Assembly (NCBI GenBank): GCA_946482375.1
Contig: CAMLRH010000079.1
Coordinates: 1 to 9,814 of the forward strand
Reading direction: 5' to 3'
Length of the DNA: 9,814 nucleotides
Origin: an uncultured Caulobacteraceae bacterium
GTDB lineage: Bacteria > Pseudomonadota > Alphaproteobacteria > Caulobacterales > Caulobacteraceae
Positions 1-5,726 of this stretch are shown here, piece by piece. Each line of letters starts with the position of its first letter. The stretch's first letter is position 1. A model generated the notes under the pieces. It searched no databases and had not been told where the DNA came from. It saw only the letters and a program-made list of their open reading frames with translations. The translations under genes were made by a program, and so were the position numbers.

Positions 1-1
1 C

Positions 2-1420
2 GAGGTGCCAAAAAGCGCACGAATGCATACCCGACACATGAACCGCCTAGGCCCAAATTTCTCGCGTCAAGGCAGCATTTTACTCCCGAAGGACCGGTTA
101 CTCTATCAGGCGCTCGCCGATGAAGCGACTGATCTTATTGGCAAGAAAACCGACCATACGAGATCGTTCAGCCATCAATTGGCCGCACCCGATAGCGAGG
201 CGATGTTTCTCTCTACACGCGTCTGCTGGAACGACTTTCAAAAGGCTCTTGCGACGCTCTCGAAGAAGGAGGGCAACAAGTATGTCATGCGGACGGATGT
301 GGCGAACTGCTTTGCGTCCCTGAATCAGCACATCCTCATAAACACGCTCATGGATGCCGGCTACCCGAAACCACTGTGCGATCGCCTAGAGAAGATGCTC
401 ACCGCTTACACCGGAGAGAGAAGCTCTCGTGGCATATTGCAGGGAATTTATCCCTCGGACTTGCTTGGCAATTTCTATTTGGTACCCATAGATCGCATAC
501 TCAAGGACATAAAGGTCGATTCCGCTCGATATGTGGATGACATCTATATCTTTGCGAAGACTGCCGACGAAGCAGAGCGGATCATGCGACACCTGACGGA
601 GGCGCTCAGATCGTACGATTTGGCGCTCAATGAGAGCAAATCTCAGCTAATGCCCGCCAGCTATCTGATGGTGGATGAGCCCGACCTTGAGGAGCTGTTT
701 AAGGGTGCGGTCGCCGAGATATCGGATCAGCTTGAAGATAGCGATTTCGGCACCGACTATGGCTTTCAATCCGACTGGGACGAAGACGATGAGGAAGACG
801 AAGAGGGGGAAGGGGATGAGGATGATCTGGAATTAAAGGCCACAATGGAATTGTTTGATTCCATAGAGCATTACCCCAATCAGGAAGAAAATATAGAACG
901 CTTTTGCTTGCCGCTATTTTCAAAGGCCGAATCCGATTACGCTATAGACCATGTTCTGGAAAATTTCCGAAACAAGCCGTCCATGGCGCAAATATATTGT
1001 TCGTACCTTGTTAAATTCATCTCCGACGAGTCGATCCGGGATGAGCTTCTAGATTTACTGGAAGATGACGGCCTGTTTGATTGGCAACGGATGTGGGTGA
1101 TTGCGGCCTTGCTTTCGCTGGACGCGGCTGATGATGACCACGTGAAGCTCGCCTATGACGTATTCAAAGATGCCAACCGCCATGAAGCTCTGCGCGGAGC
1201 GTGCGCGATCTTTGTCGGGCGATTTGGTGACCATGCGCGACGCAAACAACTGGTTGGTGCCTATGCCGGCGCTGGATCTAACTATCTTCAGTTAGCCATC
1301 TATTTCGCTTCGCGGTGGTTTCCACCTGTGGAGCGCGCGAACGCGGTGAACACCTGGGGTGGCCACTCTGGTTTGCATCAGTTGCTAACGGTCGCGATGG
1401 CGGCCAAGAAGGTCGCGTGA
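2..1420 (+). CDS. Reverse transcriptase, Abi/unknown-group (defence-type), 5' end outside window
   Basis: RNA-directed DNA polymerase, partial. Numbering is from the GTG at position 5, but the frame stays open to the window edge. Only about 25 residues precede the ILLPKDRLLYQAL region, so the true start probably lies upstream. Visible RT motifs: TDVANCF with catalytic D98; RGILQG (142-147) followed by SDLLGNFYL; the catalytic YVDD box at 176-179; LALNESKS (206-213). There is then a very acidic run (about 257-276, nearly all D/E) and a C-terminal region of about 190 residues rich in amphipathic helices that looks HEAT-like. No maturase or endonuclease domain is visible, which argues against a group II intron enzyme. 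RT plus a helical repeat tail is typical of Abi/DRT anti-phage reverse transcriptases, but the exact class is not assigned. Base composition is markedly AT-richer than its neighbours (positions 841-900 are 22/60 G+C), with many ATA, AGA and TTA codons, suggesting horizontal transfer. Confidence 0.85.
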   Translation, partial: EVPKSARMHTRHMNRLGPNFSRQGSILLPKDRLLYQALADEATDLIGKKTDHTRSFSHQLAAPDSEAMFLSTRVCWNDFQKALATLSKKEGNKYVMRTDVANCFASLNQHILINTLMDAGYPKPLCDRLEKMLTAYTGERSSRGILQGIYPSDLLGNFYLVPIDRILKDIKVDSARYVDDIYIFAKTADEAERIMRHLTEALRSYDLALNESKSQLMPASYLMVDEPDLEELFKGAVAEISDQLEDSDFGTDYGFQSDWDEDDEEDEEGEGDEDDLELKATMELFDSIEHYPNQEENIERFCLPLFSKAESDYAIDHVLENFRNKPSMAQIYCSYLVKFISDESIRDELLDLLEDDGLFDWQRMWVIAALLSLDAADDDHVKLAYDVFKDANRHEALRGACAIFVGRFGDHARRKQLVGAYAGAGSNYLQLAIYFASRWFPPVERANAVNTWGGHSGLHQLLTVAMAAKKVA

Positions 1421-1449
1421 CCAACCGACTTATCCCCGCCCCCTCGTCT

Positions 1450-1489
1450 CACCCCCATACTCTCCCTCACCCCGGCCGCGTGGGGAGGG
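1450..1489. repeat. Degenerate GC-rich palindromic element, possible terminator of the RT gene
   Basis: About 30 bases after the reverse transcriptase stop there is a C-rich arm (CTCCCTCACCCC) followed by GGCCGCG and a G-rich arm (TGGGGAGGG) that can fold back with a small bulge. The leading CACCCCCAT matches the start of the better preserved palindrome at about 3566-3605, so it is probably a decayed member of that family. There is no T-run, so intrinsic termination is doubtful. Confidence 0.4.
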
Positions 1490-1599
1490 CGTCTGGTACC
1501 AGCCTGATCGGCGGCGGGGGTGTGGTCGAACGGGGTCTTCCCGGCGGCGGAGTCCGGCAGTGGTTTGTCCCGGGATGCTCACCGCGGGAGGTCTTAGCA

Positions 1600-1797
1600 G
1601 CGGAGGTGACGTAAACCTCCGCAACAGGACCGGCTGGTGTCCGGCCTGCCCGTCCGGAGCGTCACCGGGGTGAAAGGCCGAACAGGCCTGCGCGCCCCGC
1701 GCTTCGGGAAAACGGCTACGCGGAGCGTCCGGCGGTTCGCCGAAACTCTCTTCTGCGCAACTTTACGGTCTCCGGGCGATCCGCCCGGCGCTCCGCG
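1600..1797. other. Hairpin-rich block, candidate structured RNA or dispersed repeat
   Basis: This gene-free block holds a series of perfect stems. GCGGAGGT (1600-1607) pairs with ACCTCCGC (1615-1622). AGGCC (1675-1679) pairs with GGCCT (1685-1689). CGGCG (1730-1734) pairs with CGCCG (1738-1742) across a 3-base loop. CCGGGCG (1772-1778) pairs with CGCCCGG (1782-1788), also across a 3-base loop. The last two hairpins are enclosed by a long-range 9-bp stem, CGCGGAGCG (1719-1727) with CGCTCCGCG (1789-1797), giving a multibranched fold. Open reading frames run through on both strands, as is common in such GC-rich DNA, but none has a family match or a ribosome site that I can see. It could be a non-coding RNA, the 5' leader of the downstream genes, or a mobile palindromic repeat. 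Strand is undecided. Confidence 0.45.
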
Positions 1798-1846
1798 GCC
1801 CTCCCCCTCCCTCCACGGCCTGAGCCGGTGGAGCTTTGGCCGTGCG

Positions 1847-1940
1847 TGGTTCGACACGGCGCTGGCGCGCCTGCTCACCATGACTGGCTCAGAGTTCGTC
1901 ATCCTGAGCAGCCCGCGCAGCGGGCGTGTCGAAGGACGCA
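1847..1940. repeat. REP-like palindromic element, copy A
   Basis: An imperfect palindrome of about 95 bp made of two half-elements. The outer arms TTCGACACG (1850-1858) and CGTGTCGAA (1925-1933) are perfect complements. The inner arms TGCTCACCATGAC (1872-1884) and GTCATCCTGAGCA (1898-1910) pair at 11 of 13 positions. Each half carries its own GC hairpin (GGCGC/GCGCC and GCCCGC/GCGGGC). The second half is nearly identical (41 of 45) to the reverse complement of part of the element at 9140-9241. It ends about a dozen bases before the start codon at 1952, so it probably lies in the leader of that gene. Confidence 0.8.
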
Positions 1941-1951
1941 AAGAGGATCGA

Positions 1952-2143
1952 ATGACCCGCCGCAACCCGCCCTCCAAACGCCGCCGCAACACCGCCCAGC
2001 CCGGCAGCCTCGAAGCCCAGCTCGCCGCCATCGAGGCGGAGGCCGCCGAGATGAAGATGAAGCTGATGGTCGAGGTCGCCCGCCGGCGGCTGCGGCTGCT
2101 CAAGCTCCCGCCCGCGAACCCTCCCAAGCGTCGGCGCGTTTAG
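1952..2143 (+). CDS. Small basic hypothetical protein with a predicted coiled-coil helix
   Basis: 63 residues, function not recognised. The N-terminus is rich in Arg/Lys (MTRRNPPSKRRRN). A central alanine/glutamate-rich helix (about residues 19-50, heptad-like, SLEAQLAAIEAEAAEMKMKL) is followed by an Arg-rich segment and a basic tail ending PKRRRV. No signal peptide or membrane segment is visible, so it is likely cytoplasmic; the charge would suit nucleic acid binding, but that is a guess. The ATG at 1952 is chosen because AGAGGA lies about 6 bases upstream. The same frame is open further back to 1637, but there it runs through the palindromic repeats and is unlikely to be translated. It lies 32 bases before the RcnB-like gene and may share its transcript. 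Confidence 0.6.
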   Translation: MTRRNPPSKRRRNTAQPGSLEAQLAAIEAEAAEMKMKLMVEVARRRLRLLKLPPANPPKRRRV

Positions 2144-2175
2144 TCCCCTCGAGGGATAAGCAAGAGGAACTCGCG

Positions 2176-2499
2176 ATGAGACTCCTGACGATCGGCATCG
2201 CCGCCCTGACGGCGGGCACGCTGGCGATGGCCACTCCGGCCGACGCCCACAAGAAGAAGCACAAGCACAAGCACCACCGCGCCCACGCCGAGCGCGTCGT
2301 GGTCGTCGACCGCTATGTGGTCGGCCAGCGCCTGCCCAGCCGCTACTACTCCAACCGCACCTACTATGTGCGGCCGAGCATGTACCAGCTGCCGCCCGCC
2401 CCCTACGGCTACGAGTATGTGCGGGTCGGCAACGCCGTCTATCTGACCCAGACCGAGACCGGCATGATCAGCCAGGTCATCTCCAACCTGCTGCGCTAG
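2176..2499 (+). CDS. RcnB-like secreted protein
   Basis: 107 residues. A Sec signal peptide is clear: MRLL, then a hydrophobic stretch, with cleavage likely after residue 24 in ATPADA|H. The mature N-terminus is a Lys/His-rich tract (AHKKKHKHKHHRAH, 24-37) that could bind metal. The remainder fits the RcnB family pattern: VVGQRLPSRYY (48-58), YQLPPAPYGYEYVRVGNAVYL (70-90) and a closing G-M-I-S-Q-V-I motif. RcnB of E. coli is a small periplasmic protein involved in nickel/cobalt homeostasis. Most alphaproteobacterial relatives have no tested role, so metal function here is inferred. The start at 2176 is supported by the signal peptide and by AGAGGA about 9 bases upstream; the longer in-frame extension to 1828 is a shadow of the preceding gene. 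The next gene begins after only three bases, so the two are probably one operon. Confidence 0.85.
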   Translation: MRLLTIGIAALTAGTLAMATPADAHKKKHKHKHHRAHAERVVVVDRYVVGQRLPSRYYSNRTYYVRPSMYQLPPAPYGYEYVRVGNAVYLTQTETGMISQVISNLLR

Positions 2500-2502
2500 C
2501 CC

Positions 2503-3414
2503 ATGCGGTTCGCGGCGTTGGCTTCCCTGGCCCTGCTCGGCGCGTGCGCGACCGCGCCGGCGGGGCCTCCCGGCGTGGGCGAGGGTTACGAGTGGGGCAC
2601 GCTCCCCACCTCCCCGACGCCGCTGCCGCCCGAGCGGCAGATGTTCGTGACGCCGGAGCCGCGCCCCGTGGCGCTGCCGGCCCGCACGCCGCCCGCCATC
2701 GTCCAGTCCGAACTGCTGCGCATGCCGTGGGCCGAGGTCGCCCGCTGGGCGCTGCCCGAGCATGCGGCGACGACCACGCGGGTGGAACTGACGCGCGGCT
2801 GGATGCCGGAGATCAACCTCGGCTGGTTCTTCGAGCGGCCGACAGCCACCCAGTACCCCGGCGTCTGCCAGGTGCGCGCGCGCGGCGTGAACTTCCGCAA
2901 GCACAACGAGAATGCGCTGACCTACCAGCAGCACCTCGACCCGCCGCTGGAGCCCTATCAGGTCTGGGACTACACCAAATATCGCGTGCTGGGCTCGACG
3001 CTGGACGGCAGCGCGGCGACCGACGCCTCCTGCGCGGCCAGCCTGCCCTACGCCGACTGGTTCGAGGCGCCGTCGGGACTGGGCGTCTTCTACGCGCTCC
3101 AGCACATCGACCGCGCCAAGGGCTGGCCGCGGGACTATCGCCTCTCCTGCACCGAGCAGACCTTCGATCAGGATACGGTGACGCATGGCGCCCGGCCCTG
3201 CGACGCCCGCGCCTACCTCGAGAAGCTGACGCCCAACCTCATCAAGCGCATCGACGGCGTGAAGTGCGAAGGCGTGCTGACCGCGGCGCCCATCGGCCCC
3301 TGCTGGAAGATCGTCTACCACGACCCCCGCACCCCCGGCTCATCCAGCGAGTTCCACGTGCTGGCCGGGCAAGGCGTGGTGCACATGAACCAGGAGCTGC
3401 TGCCGCCGCACTAA
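2503..3414 (+). CDS. Hypothetical lipoprotein
   Basis: 303 residues with a lipoprotein signal: MRFAALASLALLGAC, lipobox LGAC with the lipidated Cys at position 15. It is therefore expected to be anchored to the inner or outer membrane facing the periplasm. A proline-rich linker (about 19-65) precedes a globular domain containing six further cysteines (in VCQ, ASCAA, LSCTE, RPCDA, VKCEG and GPCWK contexts). That even number suggests disulfides, as expected in the periplasm. I do not recognise the domain family. The start is fixed by the signal sequence. It follows the RcnB-like gene by three bases and is probably translated from the same mRNA. A long opposite-strand open frame covers it and is rejected as a GC-codon shadow. 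Confidence 0.8.
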   Translation: MRFAALASLALLGACATAPAGPPGVGEGYEWGTLPTSPTPLPPERQMFVTPEPRPVALPARTPPAIVQSELLRMPWAEVARWALPEHAATTTRVELTRGWMPEINLGWFFERPTATQYPGVCQVRARGVNFRKHNENALTYQQHLDPPLEPYQVWDYTKYRVLGSTLDGSAATDASCAASLPYADWFEAPSGLGVFYALQHIDRAKGWPRDYRLSCTEQTFDQDTVTHGARPCDARAYLEKLTPNLIKRIDGVKCEGVLTAAPIGPCWKIVYHDPRTPGSSSEFHVLAGQGVVHMNQELLPPH

Positions 3415-3453
3415 TCCCTGGCCGTGAGGGTTGGCGTAAGCTTGCCGCAGTTT

Positions 3454-3501
3454 CCCTCCTCCCTCGAGGGGAGGAGGGCGGGGTGGAGGGTGTGGCCGCT
3501 G
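3454..3501. repeat. Palindromic intergenic element, copy 1
   Basis: A perfect 10-bp stem, CCCTCCTCCC (3454-3463) with GGGAGGAGGG (3469-3478), around a TCGAG loop, followed by a G-rich tail. It lies between the convergent lipoprotein and MaoC genes and is an inverted relative of the element at 3553-3605. It lacks a T-run but could still block converging transcripts. Confidence 0.7.
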
Positions 3502-3552
3502 AGTTGAAGTGATGAGTGCGGGTGGGCGCTGAGCCAGCAGCGCGAGCCTTTC

Positions 3553-3605
3553 AGCTCTCTGCTCACACCCCCATCCCCGACCCTTCCCCCCTCGAGGGGG
3601 AAGGG
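3553..3605. repeat. Palindromic intergenic element, copy 2 (inverted)
   Basis: A perfect 10-bp stem, CCCTTCCCCC (3581-3590) with GGGGGAAGGG (3596-3605), around CTCGA, preceded by a C-rich flank. Read on the minus strand, the stem and flank match copy 1 at 3454-3501 (stem, then CGGGG, then GGGTGTG, then GCTGA further on). The two stem differences between copies keep base pairing. It ends two bases from the MaoC stop codon. Confidence 0.7.
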
Positions 3606-3607
3606 AG

Positions 3608-4054
3608 TTACGAGTAAATCAGCGAAATCGTCTCGGCCACGCAGGCCGGGCGGTCTTCGCCCTCGATCTCGATGGTGCATTCGTTCTTCAGCTGCAGCCC
3701 GCCGGCCTTCGGCTCGACGGCAAGCAGCTTCTGGCGCAGGCGAATGCGCTTGCCGACCTTGACCATGGAGGTGAAGCGCACCTTGTCCGAGCCGTAGTTG
3801 ATGCCGCGCGTCACGCCCGTGACCCGCATGATGTTCGCCGACAGGAAGGGGATCAGCGACAGGGTCAGATAACCGTGGGCGATCGGGCCGCCGATCTCGC
3901 GAGTGGCGCGCTCGACGTCGACGTGGATCCACTGGTGGTCGTTGGTCGCCTCGGCGAACTTCTCAACTCTCTCTTGTGTGATCTCCAGCCAGTCGGAGAC
4001 GCCGGTTTCCTGGCCGACGAGGCCGGGCAGGTCCGCGAAGGATACTTCTCTCAT
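3608..4054 (-). CDS. MaoC-family dehydratase (R-specific enoyl-CoA hydratase-like)
   Basis: 148 residues, the usual size of a single hot-dog MaoC domain. It is expected to add water to trans-2-enoyl-CoA giving (R)-3-hydroxyacyl-CoA. The hydratase signature is intact: ATNDHQWIHVD with the catalytic D39 and H44 (D-x4-H), then GGPIAHGYLTLSL (55-67), which forms the substrate-side helix. The protein looks soluble and cytosolic. The ATG is preceded by AAGGAA nine bases upstream. It lies 24 bases downstream of the acyl-CoA ligase stop on the same strand, so the two probably form an operon for acyl-CoA activation and hydration. The acyl chain it prefers cannot be read from the sequence. Confidence 0.9.
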   Translation of the reverse strand: MREVSFADLPGLVGQETGVSDWLEITQERVEKFAEATNDHQWIHVDVERATREIGGPIAHGYLTLSLIPFLSANIMRVTGVTRGINYGSDKVRFTSMVKVGKRIRLRQKLLAVEPKAGGLQLKNECTIEIEGEDRPACVAETISLIYS

Positions 4055-4078
4055 GGGTTAAGTTTCCTTATGCCTCAG

Positions 4079-5617
4079 TCAGACGATGGTGGCGTTGGTC
4101 TTGCCCCAGTAGGCGTCGCGGATCAGCCGCTTGTAGAGCTTGCCGGTGGGGTGGCGCGGCAGTTCCTGCATGAAGTCGATCACCCTGGGCGCCTTCACGT
4201 GGGAGAGGTTGGCGCGCGTATAGGCGGCGAGCTCGGCGGCCAGCTCTTCGCCCGCGTCGGTCCAGTCCAGCGGCTGGATGACGGCGACAACCTTCTCGCC
4301 CATCTCGTCGTCGGGGGCGCCGACCACGGCGGCGTCGGCGACCTTGGGGTGGGTGACCAGCAGGTTCTCGATCTCCTGCGGATAAATGTTAACGCCGCCG
4401 GAAATGATCATGAAGCTCTTGCGGTCGGTCAGATAGAGGAAGCCCTCCTCGTCCATCCAGCCGACGTCGCCCAGCGTCGTCCAGCCGCGGGCGTTGTAGC
4501 TCTCGGCCGTCTTCTCCGGGGCGTTGTGATAGTTCACCGGCGGCCCGTTCTCGAAGTAGACGGCGCCTTCCTGCCGAGGCGGCAACGGGTCGCCGTTCTC
4601 GTCGCAGATGCGCAGTTCGCCGAGCACCGCCTTGCCGACCGAGCCCTTGTGGTTCAGCCAGTCGGTCGAGTTGATGTAGGTGAAGCCGTTACCCTCGGTG
4701 CCGGCGTAGTACTCGTGCAGCACCGGCCCCCACCAGGCGATCATCTGCTCCTTCACGGGGATCGGGCACGGCGCGGCGGCATGCACCGCCGACTTCATCG
4801 AGGAGACGTCATACTTCTTCCGCACCTCTTCCGGCAGCTTCAGCATGCGCACGAAGTGGGTCGGCACGAACTGGCCGACGTCGCAGCGGTATTTCTCGAT
4901 CTGCCGCAGGCAGTCCTCGGGATCGAACTTCTCCATCACGATGACCGTGCCGCCCAGCTTGTGCACGGTCATGCACCAGCGCAGCGGGGCGGCGTGATAG
5001 AGGGGCGCCGGCGAGATGTAGATGCTCTCGCCGGTGAACCAGAACAGCCCCATGGCCAGCATCTGCAGGCTGTGCGGGGCGTCGATGGGCAGGCCCGTTA
5101 GCGCCGGCTTCACCCCCTTCGGCCGCCCGGTCGTGCCGGAGGAGTAGAGCATGTCCGAGCCGGCCGCCTCGTCGGCGATCGGCGTCGTCGGCATGGCGTC
5201 GCGCGCGGCCTCGAAGCCCTCGAAGGGGGCATGCGCCTCGCCGACCATGTAGAGCTTCAGGTCGGGGACGAGCCTGGCCACCTCATCGGCGACCGCGCCC
5301 ATGGCGTCCGAGGTGATCAGCGCCTTCGCCTCGCAGTCGCGCACGATGTACTCGACCTCGCCGGCCGTCAGCTTCGACGAGACGCAGGTGTAGTAGAGCC
5401 CCGACCGCTGCGCCGCCCAGGCGATCTCGAAGTAGCGCGGGTTGTTCTCCATGAAGATGGCGATGACGTCGCCGACCTTCAGACCCAGCGAGCGGAACAG
5501 GTGCGCGCCCTGGTTCGAACGCTCGTCGAGTTCGCGATAGGTCACGGTCTCGCCGGTCGCGGCCATAACGTAGGCGGCTTTGTCGGGCTGGGCGTTGGCG
5601 TGGTGGAACGGGTGCAT
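4079..5617 (-). CDS. Acyl-CoA ligase/synthetase (AMP-forming, FadD-like)
   Basis: 512 residues, ANL superfamily; activates a carboxylic acid to its acyl-CoA through an acyl-adenylate. Motifs, in order: phosphate-binding LYSSGTTGRPKGV (157-169); YYAGTEG (303-309); TLGDVGWMDEEGFLYLTDR (381-399) containing the conserved D384 and R399; the hinge/A8 motif ISGGVNIYPQEIE (405-417); and PTGKLYKR with the C-terminal catalytic lysine K493. There is no signal or membrane segment. The frame continues upstream to 5734 on this strand, but the family normally begins close to HPFHHANAQPDKAAYVM, so the ATG at 5617 is preferred. Its upstream ribosome site is weak, and a GTG eleven codons earlier (5650) is possible. 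It is divergent from the enoyl-CoA hydratase gene and shares a palindromic intergenic region with it. Substrate unknown; a fatty or aryl/branched acid is plausible. Confidence 0.92.
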   Translation of the reverse strand: MHPFHHANAQPDKAAYVMAATGETVTYRELDERSNQGAHLFRSLGLKVGDVIAIFMENNPRYFEIAWAAQRSGLYYTCVSSKLTAGEVEYIVRDCEAKALITSDAMGAVADEVARLVPDLKLYMVGEAHAPFEGFEAARDAMPTTPIADEAAGSDMLYSSGTTGRPKGVKPALTGLPIDAPHSLQMLAMGLFWFTGESIYISPAPLYHAAPLRWCMTVHKLGGTVIVMEKFDPEDCLRQIEKYRCDVGQFVPTHFVRMLKLPEEVRKKYDVSSMKSAVHAAAPCPIPVKEQMIAWWGPVLHEYYAGTEGNGFTYINSTDWLNHKGSVGKAVLGELRICDENGDPLPPRQEGAVYFENGPPVNYHNAPEKTAESYNARGWTTLGDVGWMDEEGFLYLTDRKSFMIISGGVNIYPQEIENLLVTHPKVADAAVVGAPDDEMGEKVVAVIQPLDWTDAGEELAAELAAYTRANLSHVKAPRVIDFMQELPRHPTGKLYKRLIRDAYWGKTNATIV

Positions 5618-5660
5618 TCGGGGGATCTGGCTCGACTGATGCGGACACACATGACCGCGC

Positions 5661-5681
5661 CTTGACTTACCGTCAGTCAAG
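5661..5681. promoter_or_regulatory. Palindromic operator candidate between divergent acyl-CoA genes
   Basis: A near-perfect palindrome of 21 bp: CTTGACT (5661-5667) and AGTCAAG (5675-5681) are exact complements, and the centre also matches in the form AC-n-GT, so 16 of the central 19 positions are symmetric. The size and symmetry are those of a TetR-family dimer site. The TTGACT arms also resemble -35 hexamers in both directions, so a bound repressor could block transcription of both the ligase and the hydratase. No regulator gene lies in the window. Confidence 0.6.
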
Positions 5682-5694
5682 CGGCCCAGATGTG

Positions 5695-5710
5695 TCAAAC
5701 AGATGTTTGA
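5695..5710. promoter_or_regulatory. Second small palindrome at the enoyl-CoA hydratase leader
   Basis: TCAAACAGATGTTTGA: perfect 6-bp arms around a 4-base centre, ending directly before the ribosome site GGAAGGAG (5711-5718). In mRNA it could form a hairpin beside the ribosome site; in DNA it could be an operator. Part of it, CAGATGT, also occurs 13 bases upstream. Confidence 0.4.
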
Positions 5711-5726
5711 GGAAGGAGACGCCGCG

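Noticed and set aside
2..1420. Group II intron, retron or diversity-generating retroelement
   Set aside because: No maturase domain, no visible msr-msd and no near-identical template/variable repeat in the window; but the upstream side is not visible.
1594..2127. Minus-strand open frame, and the plus-strand extension from 1637, across the repeat block
   Set aside because: Both run through palindromes and REP-like arms and are Arg/Ser-rich without recognisable domains; only the part from 1952 has a fitting ribosome site.
2140..3321. Long minus-strand open frame opposite the RcnB-like and lipoprotein genes
   Set aside because: The translation is Gly/Arg/His/Val-rich with no family pattern, a typical shadow in GC-rich DNA; the plus strand has clear signal peptides and ribosome sites.
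3875..5101. Long plus-strand open frame opposite the acyl-CoA ligase
   Set aside because: Low-complexity composition and no motifs; the minus strand carries all the adenylate-forming enzyme motifs.
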